From positions 22,036,469 through 22,100,468 of the forward strand of contig NC_057790.1 in NCBI RefSeq assembly GCF_014905175.1: 64,000 bases of DNA, in the 5' to 3' direction. The notes under the pieces were generated by a model. It was given only the letters and a program-made list of their open reading frames with translations. It was not told where the DNA came from and ran no database searches. Made by a program: the position numbers and the translations under genes. Shown here piece by piece: positions 13,301 through 24,818 of this stretch; the first letter of the stretch is position 1; every line of letters starts with the position of its first letter. Source of the stretch: Aphidius gifuensis. Lineage: Eukaryota; Arthropoda; Insecta; Hymenoptera; Braconidae.

Positions 13301-16300
13301 ACCGATGTACCAAAATATACAACGCCTCGAACTGATGTACCAGAGTATACAACAACTCGAACCTATGAACCAAAATATACAACACCTCGAACCTATGTAC
13401 CAAATTATACATCACCTCAGACCGAAGTACCAAAATATACAACACCTCGAACTGATGTACCAAAATATACAACGCCTCGAAATGATGTACCAAAATACAC
13501 AACACCTAGAACCTATGTACCAAATTATACATCACCTCGAACCGAAGTACCAAAATATACAACACCTCAAAATAATGTACCAGAGTATACAACACCTCGA
13601 ACCTATGTACCAAATTATACATCACCTCGAACTGAAGTACCAGAATATACAACACCTCGAAATGAAGTACCAGAATATACAACACCTCGAAATGATGTAC
13701 CAGAGTATACAACACCTCGAACCTATGAACCAAAATATACAACACCTGATGACACGAAAACTCCCAGTTATCAAACTGAGTATGTTAATAAACCCATAAC
13801 TGTGCCACAAACTTATCAAACACCAGTACCAGCTGGAGATATTGGAACAATTATTTATGCTGATAAATCTGCAACTGTGCCACAATCTTATCAAACACCA
13901 GTACCAGTTGAAGATATTGGAACAATTATTTACGCTGATAAAGCTGCAACTTTAGGCTATCAAAATGATAATAGAGGAGTAACTAATCAAGCTAGCACAA
14001 ATTACAATAGAGCAAACACTGGCTCAACTCCTATCTACGATAATACTAATGATTATAAAACAAATACAGCATCTCAAGGATCAATATCCACTCTTGGTTA
14101 CACATCAACAGATGAATATGTATTTACAGAAAGTGGATCAACTTCAGGTGAATTTAAAACAACAAACAATGGTGTAACACAATCACAAACAATTGCAACA
14201 GTAAATAATCAAGAAGAAAATATTGTAAAACGTGTAAAACCTCCAGTTTATGTACAATCACAACCTGGTACATCTGGTTCTGTTTTTACCAATGGTGTTA
14301 GAACAATTTATGACAGTACAGCAGTACCACAAACAGCAATTTATGACAATCCAGCAGTAACATCATCAATTGGATATAAAAATAAAATATCATCAGTAAC
14401 ACCACTTGTTGTTGTAACTGGTCAAACTGGTAATAATTATTATCCAAATAATGCTGGTCAAACAACTCAATTTTCAATTGGTCAAACTGGTGTTACTCAA
14501 GTGTCCTCGGTAACTGAAAGTGGTAATCAATATTATACAAATCAAGCTGGACAAGGTACATATTCTCAAGGTACATCTCAAGGACAAACATATCAACCAA
14601 GTACAGCAATAGCTCTTGATGAAACTACTTATTACAAAAATCAAGCTGAAGGTTTATCTGGCGGATCAATTGCAACAAATAATCAAGATCGTTTTAGTAC
14701 ACCAGCATCAGAAATTATTTCTGGCAATTATGTATATAATAATCAAGCTGAAAATAATGCACTATCTGTAAATAATGTAAATTATTCATCAAAAATTACT
14801 AGTGGCAATGAGTATTATAAAAATCAAGCAGGTAATACTCATGAAAATGGTACAATTAATTCATCAAATAAAAATAATGGATATAAAATTAATGAGTACT
14901 ATGATAATGGTGGTCGTGGAACAATAAGATATAATAATGGTTTAGTATCACATAAATATACTGAAAATGATGCACAAAAAAATCATGGTTTTTCAGGTTT
15001 TAGTAAAGAATATCAAGGAAGTCAAATTCAAGCATTTACACCACCTGCTAATTTAGAAAATGCATATACAAAAGAAGGATTTACTAAAACTGGTCCAACT
15101 AAAACTGGAATAACAACTGCTCAAGTTAGTGGTAGTGGTACATATGTTGCTGGTGCATTTGTTCGTCCAACACCACCAGAAACAAATATTGGTGAAAATG
15201 CATTTGCAACAAATAATAGAACGTTATTAAATTCTAATAATGCATATGATGGATCAACAAGAACAACAATTAATGATAAAAAAAATTCTGGTTATCAATA
15301 TGAAAATCCAATTTTAACAATTAAAAATCAATATGATGAATTAACATCTGGATATAAATACAATAAACCATCAATTGAATTTAATACTGGACCAATATTA
15401 GTTGCTGATAAAAATATAAATCCAAAATTGAATATACAAGTTTATAATTCACCAATTAATGTACCAGTTGCTCCGAAGACAACATCACCGGCTGTTGTTA
15501 ATACTAGCTTTTACAATAAACCAACAGTAACTATTTCAGATAACAGACCTTTCTCTGTGATGAAAAATAATAATAATAAACCAACTGGTATACCGACTGT
15601 ACAACCACTTGGCTATACTACAAATGAACTTGCTGAATATCAAACAACAGTGTATACTGCAGCAAGAGTTCCAACTGCTGTTTCTACAGTGAGACCAGTC
15701 ATTGACAATGGATATAAAACTATTGTATCATCAACATCAATTCCTGTTACAATTCAAACTGTATCAAATATTAATTATGATTTAAAAAAAGGATATAATT
15801 ATGAAAAACCTCAAGGATATAATTATGAAAAACCAAATGAATCATTTCGTGAAGAGGTAACATCAACACATAATTATCAAACACATAATCATGAATCTAC
15901 AACAATAAATGAAGATGATGCTGAAATATATATTGATGAAAAACCTGATGAAGGATCATATGGTGAAAAAGAAATTACTGCTAAACCAACTACAGTTACT
16001 TATCGACCTTACAATAAATATGAAACAACTACATCAAATAAAGTTTCAACTGGTGGATATAATTATGATAAACCACCACAAGGATATCGATATGATAAAC
16101 CTAAAGGACCTTTTAACGAAGGACAATCAACTAATCCTCCTCGTCAATATACAACGACAATGGCAAATAAAGTTGTAACAAGTGGATATAATTATGAAAA
16201 ACCTAATAAAGGATATAATTATGATAAACCAGCAAAAGAATATTTTGATGAAAAGAAAGTAACATCAAAACCATTAATTATTTATCCTTTAAATAAATAT

Positions 16301-18291
16301 GAAAGTACTGTAACCAGTCAAGATGTTACTGAAGACTATAATTATGACAAACCCAATGGATATAATTATCAAAAACCACAAGGATATAATTACGAAAAAC
16401 CAAAAGAATCATATCGAGAAGAAGAAAAAGAGTTTATAACAATAAAACCCATTCAACCTACTTATGAAACAACAACAACTGATCAAGATGAAACTGAAAT
16501 ATATATTGATGAAAAACTTGAAGAAGGATCTTATGGTGAAAAAGAAATAACTGTAACTGCTAGACCAACAACAGTTACTTATCAACCTCAATATGAAAAA
16601 ACTACAACAAATAAAGTATCAACTGATGGATATAATTATGATAAACCACAAGGATATAATTATGATAAACCTAAAAAACCTTTTAACGAAGGATTATCAA
16701 CTGCAAGACCACCACCAGTAGTTACTTATCATCCACAAAAATATGATACAACTCAAGGATATACATATGAAAAACCTCAAGGTACTTTTGGTGAAAAAAT
16801 TCCATCAAAATCAATGAGTTATGAGAATGCTGAATTGTACGAAGAGCCAACAGTCACCATCAAGCCAAAAGTAAATTAACTAAAAGAATTTCTCTGTCTA
16901 TTTTTTTTGTTTATATACAATAGCTAATTTTTTTTTTTCTGTTATAGGTTTATCAAAGACCATCGACAACAATAACACCAGATAAATCAAATGAAGAAGT
17001 TGCTATTACAATTAAAATTCCAGTAAGCAATGAACATAAATTTTCATTTGTAAAATTAAACTAATTGCAATAAATATCTATTATCTATTTTTTTCAGTTA
17101 TATAAAAATCCTTCAATAACAACAACAATACCAACAACTCGCGTGACATACAAAGCACCATTCCAGATCGATGATTCGAATGACATTCCCACTCAACGCC
17201 CAGTCATCTCTAAAGATGAATCTTCAGGATATAATTATCCGCGGCCAAGCATTAAATTTGTGACAACCCCAGCTCCATCAATCATGTACTCAACCATGCA
17301 ATCATCTGATTCAAGAGTATCTCCATTAAATCCATCAATTTCACGAGACAGACTAGTGAATAACAATAATAATAATAGAGGTAATTCAAGATTTACTTCA
17401 TCACAAGAAGAACAACAAAATTATTCCAAACAAACAGCTTTAAATTATTCACAATTAAAAAATGAACAATCAGATAAAATTGCTAATAATCAACGAATTA
17501 GTTTTACAACTCAACAACCAGCAATAACAACATATTCTGGTAATTTTCAAAAACAAGAATCAAAATTAAATAATATAAAACAAATTGACAAACCTAAATC
17601 ACGTGGTAAAGTTGTTGTTAAATACAGTGATCTACATCCTGTTTTACTTGGTAAACTTGGTGGTGAATGTATATGTAAATCAGATCCATTTGCTGATTTT
17701 AGATCAAATAAACCATTATTAATTGAATCATCAAAAGGAAAAATTGATTTAAGAAATTATGATGAAACAGATGTTTATGTTGATCTTGAATCAAGTGAAG
17801 AAACAACTGAAAAAAATATAAAACCATTAGATAAAATTAAATTATCAAATAGCGCATTTAATATTGAAATAAACAGACCATCAATAACATCAACAACAAC
17901 ATCATCACCACTTCGTATATCAGCAAGTGATATTGAAGCAAGTGCATCATCAACAAATGGTCAAATTTCATTACGTACTGGTAAAAGTCTTGGTCAAAAA
18001 ATGTCAAGAAAAACACAAAAATCATCATCATCAGAAGATTATGTTTATTCAGATGATATTGGTGTACTTGAATTAACACCAGGTGGTCGTGCTGAATGTG
18101 CTCGTCCTGGTTTATTCCGTCATCCAAAATTCTGTAATAAATTTTACATATGTCATTGGGATCAATGGAAGAAAAAATTTACTTTACATGTATTTAATTG
18201 TCCAATTCATTTGACATTTGATAGACAAGCTGGTGCATGCAATTGGCCAACAAATGGTCCAACTTGTCAGGATAACACTCTACTTGTTTAA
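7395..18291 (+). CDS. Giant secreted chitin-binding mucin with degenerate GH18 domain
   Basis: Twelve coding exons are read: 7395-7452, 8000-8143, 9812-9957, 10651-10823, 11176-11569, 11643-11813, 11900-12063, 12147-12397, 12471-12971, 13098-16870, 16948-17022 and 17098-18291. Phases agree, giving 2,347 residues. Residues 1-19 are a signal peptide (MQARVLLPLLGLFSLGFAES). Residues ~20-390 resemble family-18 chitinases, but the DxxDxDxE catalytic motif is replaced by DGIELNMT, so catalysis is probably lost and the domain should only bind glycan or act structurally. Two Cys-rich type-2 chitin-binding domains follow (~398-460 and ~478-540). Then come Gly/Asn repeats, Thr/Pro repeats, a long S/T/N region and GYNYxKP repeats. 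The last chitin-binding domain is at ~2282-2343 (CARPGLF, FYICHW, CNWP). The likely place is cuticle, tracheal lumen or peritrophic matrix. The junction 12971/13098 is uncertain (see findings). No gene symbol can be assigned. Confidence 0.85.
12633..13060 (+). repeat. Gly/Asn/Trp-rich tandem repeat in the chitin-binding mucin
   Basis: Units of about 75-100 bases encode GGYDGNSQGxW(G/Q)GNxQ, for instance YDGNSQGSWQGNDQSGNNGN. About five copies are in frame up to 12971. The same DNA unit continues beyond, at 13011-13060, but out of frame (see finding). The composition (Gly, Asn, Gln, Ser, Trp) suggests a disordered, glue-like or hydrated segment between the chitin-binding domains and the Thr/Pro repeats. 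Confidence 0.8.
13157..13746 (+). repeat. 30-bp tandem repeat, about 20 copies, encoding VPxYTTPRTx
   Basis: The unit GTACCAxAxTATACAACACC plus TCGAAxxxAx is repeated head to tail with few mismatches. It encodes the decapeptide V-P-(N/K/E)-Y-T-(T/S)-P-R-T-x, a typical mucin-like, Thr/Pro-rich and O-glycosylatable spacer. There are no spacers between units, so this is a coding minisatellite, not a CRISPR array. Because 30 is a multiple of three, all other frames and the antisense also stay open, producing large false ORFs. Copy number is expected to vary between alleles. Confidence 0.92.
15780..16790 (+). repeat. GYNY(D/E)KP repeat region
   Basis: The motif GYNYEKP or GYNYDKP, often doubled (KGYNYEKPQGYNYEKP), recurs about a dozen times. 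It is interspersed with longer blocks containing AEIYIDEKPDEGSYGEKEIT and TTNKVSTGGYNYDKP that are themselves duplicated. A related GYNYPRPSIKF element lies near 17230. Tyr-rich GYxY repeats are common in insect cuticle and matrix proteins and may be cross-linked through Tyr. This last point is inference. Confidence 0.8.
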
Positions 18292-20940
18292 ATTATTTAA
18301 ATTAATTATTATATCATTAATGACAAAGTTATAAAACTTGTTCAATTTTATTTTATATAAAAAAACAGGTCAAACTGGTTGTTTTATACTTTGTCGTACT
18401 CACCAGAAAAAAAAAAAATTCATTTTACTAAATTTTTTTCGTTTATAATACGTGGGTATTGTGAACTGAATTTATTATATTATTTTTTTTTTCATTCAAG
18501 TAGCGCGAAAGCGCGTCATACTGTCATGTACAAGTGAAAGTAGTCAATCGAAATCATCGATCCATATCCATTGGCTCGTTCTTGTTCATTGCAAACGCCT
18601 CTCTCGCCATAAGTTTAACTACTGAAAAAAAAAAAATAAATAATAAAGTTTTTCATAATTATAGAAATTTTGTAAATATAAAACGTCTTTATTTTGTCGA
18701 CAAATATATTTATCCTATCATTTTAAAAATTGATAATTTATACTCTCATTATTTATATCAATTTTAAAATTCAATTTATAATTTTTTTTCAATTTCGTTT
18801 TTTTTGTGGTTTATTAATTAGACTATGACTTCAGTTAAACAAATAAAATAAATATAATTATACAGTGTTGATGTACAAAGTGTCAATTACAATCTAGTAC
18901 ATGACCAATACCATCTTGGGTAATACAACACATATACTTTCATTTATATACATAGGCAAAGTAATCGAGCCAAAGGCGAGGTCTCTACACACCATCGAAA
19001 AAAAAAATAAGAAAAAAATAAAACTTGTGGCTTCAAATCATTAAGCAAAACTCGTCCGGTAACAACGTCAAAGTCTATTAAATTTTTAAAAAAATAAACT
19101 TAATGTTAATTTTCATCTTGTTTTTTATTTTGCAATAAACAATAAAAAAATAAAATGCAATTTAAGCAATAATAATTTGCTTCAAGATAAACAAATATTA
19201 TTTAAAATACAATGTCATTCAACCAAGTGTATAATTATCGACAATCAGAAAAAAAAATAAATATTTATAATGATAATTTTTTTTTTTAAAATACCAACAC
19301 AATATAAAACCACAATGTTTTTTTTTTTTTTTTAATAGGTCATCGAATGCTCGAGGGAAGATCAGAGTTCAACAACAGTGCGTTAGCATATAAAGAAAGT
19401 ATTTTATAATTTTTAGGTCATTTCACAATGAATTAAATGTTTATATAAAAAAAAAAATAACTATCATTAATCATAGACTTGACTTGCCAAAATTTATTAA
19501 CAATAATAATGAAAAATTAAATAAATATATTGTAGAAATAAGATTGTTGAGATGACACTAATTTGTCGTTGTCGTTACTAGTTAAAACAACCAAAATGAT
19601 TAATATCTAACACATCTAATATAAGACCTATATTGAATGACTAATATGTTCACTTTGCACATGCATCCAAAGTGTAAATTATCAACATGCTTAATAATTC
19701 AAATGTATCTTTGATTTAAGTGGGATTAAATTTTGATACTTGGCACACATTCATTGCGTATATATTATGTAAAAATAATGTCTTCCGGTTAATTTTTGCT
19801 TTGTAAAATAGAGAAAAAAAAATATAATTTAACAAAAAAAAAATTATTAAAATGAATTATAGAGTTTATAAAAATAATTAAATATCAAAAGTGTGTCATT
19901 AAAAACGAGTGGAGAATAATGACCTACTCAAGTTATTTATTTTAAAAAATTTTTTCATTGATATTGGTAAATTGGAAAAAGGGAAAGGTTCAAGGGAATT
20001 TAAAAAAAAATTTAAATAGTAAAACAGTTAATCATTTTGAAATTTAAAAATCAAATTTCATTTAAAAATGTCAATTGAATAATTCAAAGAAAAAAAAAGT
20101 TGAATATAAATTTGTTTTTTTCATTTCAGAGTAAAATTTTTTTGAGGTAAATTTTTGAATAAATAAAATAAATAAAATAAATAAAAATTAATGAAATTAA
20201 GTATATATGACATGAACATGTTTGAACTCGATTTCCAGAATGAATTTTGAATTTAGAAAAAAAAAAAATATATAAAAAAAAATGTTCATTTTTTGTTGGC
20301 TCTTGTTAAATTATACTCGTTGCGAAATTATAATGATTTTAACTTGTCGTCCTGGGTTGGACAACGGTGGTAACTAGGCGAGCACATACGCATTAACGCA
20401 AGAGATTTATTAATTTGACATACGGTTTTGCTCTATTAATAAAATATACAATTTCTGGATTTTAATAATTCACATTTGGTACCTAAATATTGAATATTAT
20501 TTCAATATTTCTTTCATCTTAATTCAAATTGATTACCTTCTTTTATTTTAATTTTAATTCAACTGTTATATATTTTATTCAATAAATAATAATATCAACA
20601 AATATAAATCATAGCTTAATTTTATACTATCATTTTTTCAACTTGAATAATATATATATTTTTTTTTTTTTTATAAAATTGTTTTAGTAAAAGTTTGCCA
20701 ATTCAATGTGTTTCCAAGAACACAGTTACTACTGCTTTTTTCTAAATGATTTTTTTTATACATTATTTTTATATTTCTAGTTTAATTTTTAATTTGATAG
20801 ATAGTAAATTGTTGAGAGATGTAAGAGGGGGGAAGTCAAAGAGTTGATGGAGTGTATTTAGAGTAGGAGTGTAATGTGGTTAAATTAAAGAAAGAGAAAA
20901 CCGAGAGTGTAGAGAGCAGGTAGTCTATGTTGTTGGCTCT
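18292..20940. other. Intergenic region, no gene seen
   Basis: This is 2.6 kb of AT-rich sequence between the 3' end of the chitin-binding gene and the C1q-gene promoter. A small stem GCGC-GAAA-GCGC (18503-18514) with a GNRA-type loop stands out about 200 bases after the stop codon. A less AT-rich island at 20340-20400 and a purine-rich block at 20820-20910 precede the promoter. No open frame looks coding. Confidence 0.4.
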
Positions 20941-20949
20941 CGAAAGTGA

Positions 20950-20955
20950 TATAAA
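20950..20955 (+). promoter_or_regulatory. TATA box of the C1q-domain gene
   Basis: TATAAAGG lies inside a GC-richer promoter block. An initiator-like TCAAG sits about 23-27 bases downstream (20973-20977). The transcribed leader would run to the donor CAT|GTAAGT at 21123/21124. The start codon is in the next exon (22419). Confidence 0.55.
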
Positions 20956-20991
20956 GGCGAACATTAATATCGTCAAGCTTAACGCACCTGG

Positions 20992-21054
20992 TACTGCCGA
21001 GGAACAACATCAACCGGCTGGTACCACTAAGTACCGTCGGTGATCTCGGCAGTA
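20992..21054 (+). promoter_or_regulatory. Long hairpin in the 5' leader of the C1q-domain gene
   Basis: TACTGCCGAG (20992-21001) is the exact reverse complement of CTCGGCAGTA (21045-21054). Inside, ATCA-CCG pairs with CGGTGAT and GGTAC pairs with GTACC around a 6-base loop. A 7-base bulge (GAACAAC) is on the 5' side only. That makes a roughly 22-bp stem of high GC in a very AT-rich genome. It lies between the TATA box and the first splice donor, so it should be in the mRNA leader. It could control translation or splicing, or be a small-RNA precursor. The large one-sided bulge argues against an ordinary microRNA. Confidence 0.6.
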
Positions 21055-22418
21055 TTATTATTTTATTTTTATTTTATTTTTTTTAAATTGTTTCACATCA
21101 ATTATCATCATCATCATCATCATGTAAGTAAATTTGTTTCTAAATTATTTAAAATTATTGTTGTTTTTACGTTTGTGATATTAATACTGTGTTTTTTTTT
21201 TAATTATTATTAATATCAAAATAATTGAGAGAATATATATCATCTAATCTCATATCTAATTTCCATTTAAATAATTTTTTTTTTTACGTATAACGACACT
21301 AGTGATTTTCCATAATTACGTTATGTAAGCAAACAAGTTTTTTTTTGATATTTATATATATATATTTTTGTTATGATGATGGATCCATGTTGATAAATAC
21401 AAGTTACGAAACATTTATTATGCTGATTAATCGTGTTTTAAAATTTGCACTTAATGTTTGTTGGACCCGAGTCCAAACTACCATGTAAAATATTATTTAT
21501 TACAACTTTGATAATTTTATTTTTCAAATTATTAACGATATTCATTAAAGTGTTTAAATTTTTATCTATTTTTTTTATAGAATTTTTATTTATACAGTTG
21601 TAGTTTGGTTTTAACGTAAGCAACCTGTTTGTTGATTTGAAAAAGAAAAAAAAAAAAAGGTGTGCATTCTAATCTATCAAGTTTTTGCAATCGATTATAA
21701 TTTATTTAAATTTTTTATCTTATTTATTGACCGTTAACAGCCTACGTATTATGCTAATAGATATAATAGAATGGTCGTTCAATGTTATAAGAAAAAAAAA
21801 ATCTAAAAACTGCCAAGGCTAACAACAAAAAAAAAAATCTATTTCAATCTATATTAATCTACTTGTAAACTAGATTTTTGTTTTTTAAAAAAAAAATTAA
21901 ACAGACTATTTTTTAAATCTTATCCAGTATAGTTATAAATCAACTGTTTTTTTTTTTTTTTATTAACAAGGTCAAATAAGCAACGGTTTATTATCACTTT
22001 CCCTGTCTGATTGTATGATCCGATTAGAAAGTAGAGTAAAAACCTGATCGTGCATGTCAGGAGATACAATTTTTTTTGTTCTTTTTAAACAATTTTAATT
22101 TATGTTCTCCTTTGAAGCTATTTATATTTCCGTATTTGATTGTTATCATTTATTTTTAATCATGCAAAATTAAAGTAAATTAATTACCTTGACTTAATTA
22201 TCTTCAACCAGATAAGATGATGATCAGTAAACAAAGTGAAAGGACAATATTTCCTTATTCCATTTAAGTCATTTTTCTCAAACCCTCTACATGGACTTTT
22301 TTCGTTCATTTCTCCAGCTCATGTTACACAATGTTGAGAGAAAAAAAAAATATCTGCTTTCTCCATGATGAAAAATAAGATGGTCATATTTTATTTTATT
22401 GATGTTTTTTTTTTCAGA

Positions 22419-23013
22419 ATGGTGGGTGTAGTATTGTTGATGGTATTGTGTCTGTTGTGTGAGTCTAGTTTATCAAAACCAGCTCAACCAGATCCACCAA
22501 CATCTGGTATTACCACAATTGGTGCTCGTAAATTAGCAACTGCTGAAGATTGTGCTGGTACAATGGCATTTTCTGCAATATCTGGAATAAATACTGTAAG
22601 TTAATAAACATAATAATAATATTAAATTAAAAAAAAATAATATATAATTTATTTTATACTAACATGAATGATTAATTTTTATTAAATAGGATGCTCGTCT
22701 TGTTTTTACTGAGACACTTATTAACAAAGGCGTTGGTTATGTTGCTGAAACAGGAATATTTACAGTTCATTGTCCAGGTTTATATCAATTTAGTTTTGCT
22801 GGATATGGTAGTAGTGATTTGAAACTTACACTCAAGAAAAAACCAAACAAATCTGATAATTGGCAAAAAGTTATATCAGCTGGTCCAGCTGGTGGAGCTA
22901 ATCTTGTACTTCAAGATGTTTCTATTGGTGATCAATATTCTGTGTTTGTTGATGCTGGTAAAACAAATGAAGGCACAACATTCACTGGCATAAGAGTTGC
23001 AAGAAAATCATAA
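22419..23013 (+). CDS. Secreted C1q-domain protein
   Basis: Two coding exons (22419-22595 and 22690-23013, phase 0) give 166 residues. Residues 1-~20 are a hydrophobic signal peptide (MVGVVLLMVLCLLCESSLSK). A short Pro-rich linker (PAQPDPPTSG) follows. Residues ~48-166 form a C1q-like jelly roll: MAFSAISGINT, DARLVFTETLINKGVGY, GIFTVHCPGLYQFSFAGYG, LKLTLKKKP and GDQYSVFVDAGKT. FSFAGYG and the closing FTGIRV are typical of the fold. There is no collagen stalk, so it resembles cerebellin-type or short arthropod C1q proteins that form trimers. The exact role (immune lectin, neural or other) cannot be told. The leader exon ends at 21123 and the AG before 22418 starts the coding exon. Confidence 0.85.
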
Positions 23014-23429
23014 ATACACAAAAAATTTTGATAAGAAAGAAAAAATACATTTAATTGGATATAGTATAAAGTTTTTTGAGAAAAACTTTGTAATCATTTT
23101 GGAACATTCCCACCAACAAAAAAAAATTAATATCAACATTGATGATGAATGTGGATACGCATCGAACAAGTCAACAAGAAGAAACTAAAAAACGAAAAAA
23201 TTCTAAAAAAACAAAAAAACAAAAAAAAAAAACAAAAAAAAATTGGATAAATTTTATAGACGAAAATTAATTTCTTCGTTTCGACGCTACTCCCGATGTA
23301 CCTTTGTAAATAATTTTCATTTTTTTTTTCTCAACTTTATTTGACTAACTGTTGATGAATTTTGGCCCTCACAATTTGACACACTTAACTGTGATAGCTT
23401 GAAATTTTTCGCTCTTCAATAGCACCTTG

Positions 23430-24715
23430 GCTGTCCTAAATTCACTTTTTTTTTTTTCTTTTCTTCTTATTTTTCCCTTCACTGTCCTTATTATTTCTTA
23501 CTTTTTAACTTCTACTTTTCTTTGATCTACTTTTCTACTTTCTATACTCTATAACTTTTTCTTCCTTTTTTTTTCCTCTTCTCTTTTAATTTTTTTTCTT
23601 CTTCTAATATGAACTTTATTTTTTATTTTTATTACTTTCAAACTTATTTTTCTTTTGACTTTATCCTTGAGTACTTTTTTCTTCTACAATATTAAATTTA
23701 TATTTTTTTTTTTTTTTATTATTTGACTACCCACCAGTATTACATTTTCAAAATTTTACCTATCTACTTCTTTTTTCACCTTTAAACTTTACTGTCTTTT
23801 ATTGTTTTTTTAAAAATATTTCTTACTGTATTTTTTTCTATCTTCTATTTCTTTTCTTTACTATCATCTATTGTCTTTTTTTCCTATCTAGACTTTTTTC
23901 TTCTTTACTCTAACCCTTTACTCTAACTATCTATGTTTTTTTTATTTTATGATTTGTAAAAAAATCTCTACCATTTTCTTTTCTTCCTAAACTCTATTTC
24001 TTTTCTTACTTTTCTATTTTAATTTACTCTTTTCTCTCTCTTCCTCTCTTATCTTTTACATTACCTTCTTCTTCTTTATTTCTTTCCTAATCTTAATTCT
24101 CAATTATACCAAAAAATATCTGCTTCTTTTTTCTTCATACTACTTACTCTTTTTCCTTATATTTCTCTATCTATCTCTTCTCAATCTTTCTCTAATTATA
24201 TCTTCTCTATTTTCCTTTCCTCTTTAATTTTCACTTCTCAATGTTTTTATTTTTCTTTTCTTTTCTTATCAATCAAACTTAAACCAAAAGCTATATTTTA
24301 TTTTTCTACGAACTCTCAAGTTCAACGCTGTGATTTTAATTTCTTAATTTTCTCTATTTTATTTTTCTTCTATTGACTATTATATTATTTTTTTTTCCCC
24401 TTTTATTTTCTGTTTGATTATTTTTGTTTTATTAAAAAGTTACCACTATTTCTTCTAGTCTCACTATAAATTTCTTGTACTATTACTTTTTCATTGTTAA
24501 AAAATTATTCTCAATTAAAACTTTAATTTTTTCTTCTGTTCTAATAATTCTTTTCAGTTTAAAATTTCTTTACCTTATCTATTTGTACAGTCTCTATTTC
24601 TTTTTCCAATAAAAATATGCAAAAAAACAATTTCTTCTTTTTTCATTTCGTCACTTTGTCTTAACTCTTATTTCCATGACTTTTTCTATCTTCAATTTCA
24701 CACAGATCTATCACA
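23430..24715. other. 1.3-kb pyrimidine-rich tract (plus strand)
   Basis: After the C1q gene, the plus strand is overwhelmingly T and C in words such as TTCTTCTT, CTTTACT and TTTTCCTCTT, with few purines, over almost 1.3 kb. It ends just before the ADSL stop codon at 24819. It has no coding potential and separates two convergent genes. It may be the 3' UTR of the C1q gene or a degenerate microsatellite. Such strand asymmetry can form triplex DNA. Confidence 0.7.
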
Positions 24716-24818
24716 GTTAAAAAAAAAAAAATTAATAATTAAACATTGTTGTTAAAAAAATAAAAAAATAAAATTGATTATTAATTGTTAATTTGTATTT
24801 GAATTGTCTCAATTATTT

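Noticed and set aside
13157..13746. Regular repeat array resembling CRISPR
   Set aside because: Repeats are contiguous with no unique spacers, encode a Thr/Pro repeat in frame, and the genome is eukaryotic.
13008..13799. Plus-strand frame reading YQNIQHLEPM repeats
   Set aside because: This is another frame of the same repeat; the VPxYTTPRTx frame is continuous with the exons on both sides and has mucin-like content.
13110..13894. Large minus-strand open frames over the 30-bp repeats
   Set aside because: They are antisense shadows of a coding minisatellite whose period is a multiple of three; they read as monotonous YILVHRFEVL repeats.
22365..22418. Upstream Met extending the C1q protein
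   Set aside because: The extension crosses a clear TTTTTTTTCAG acceptor; the ATG right after it starts a perfect signal peptide.
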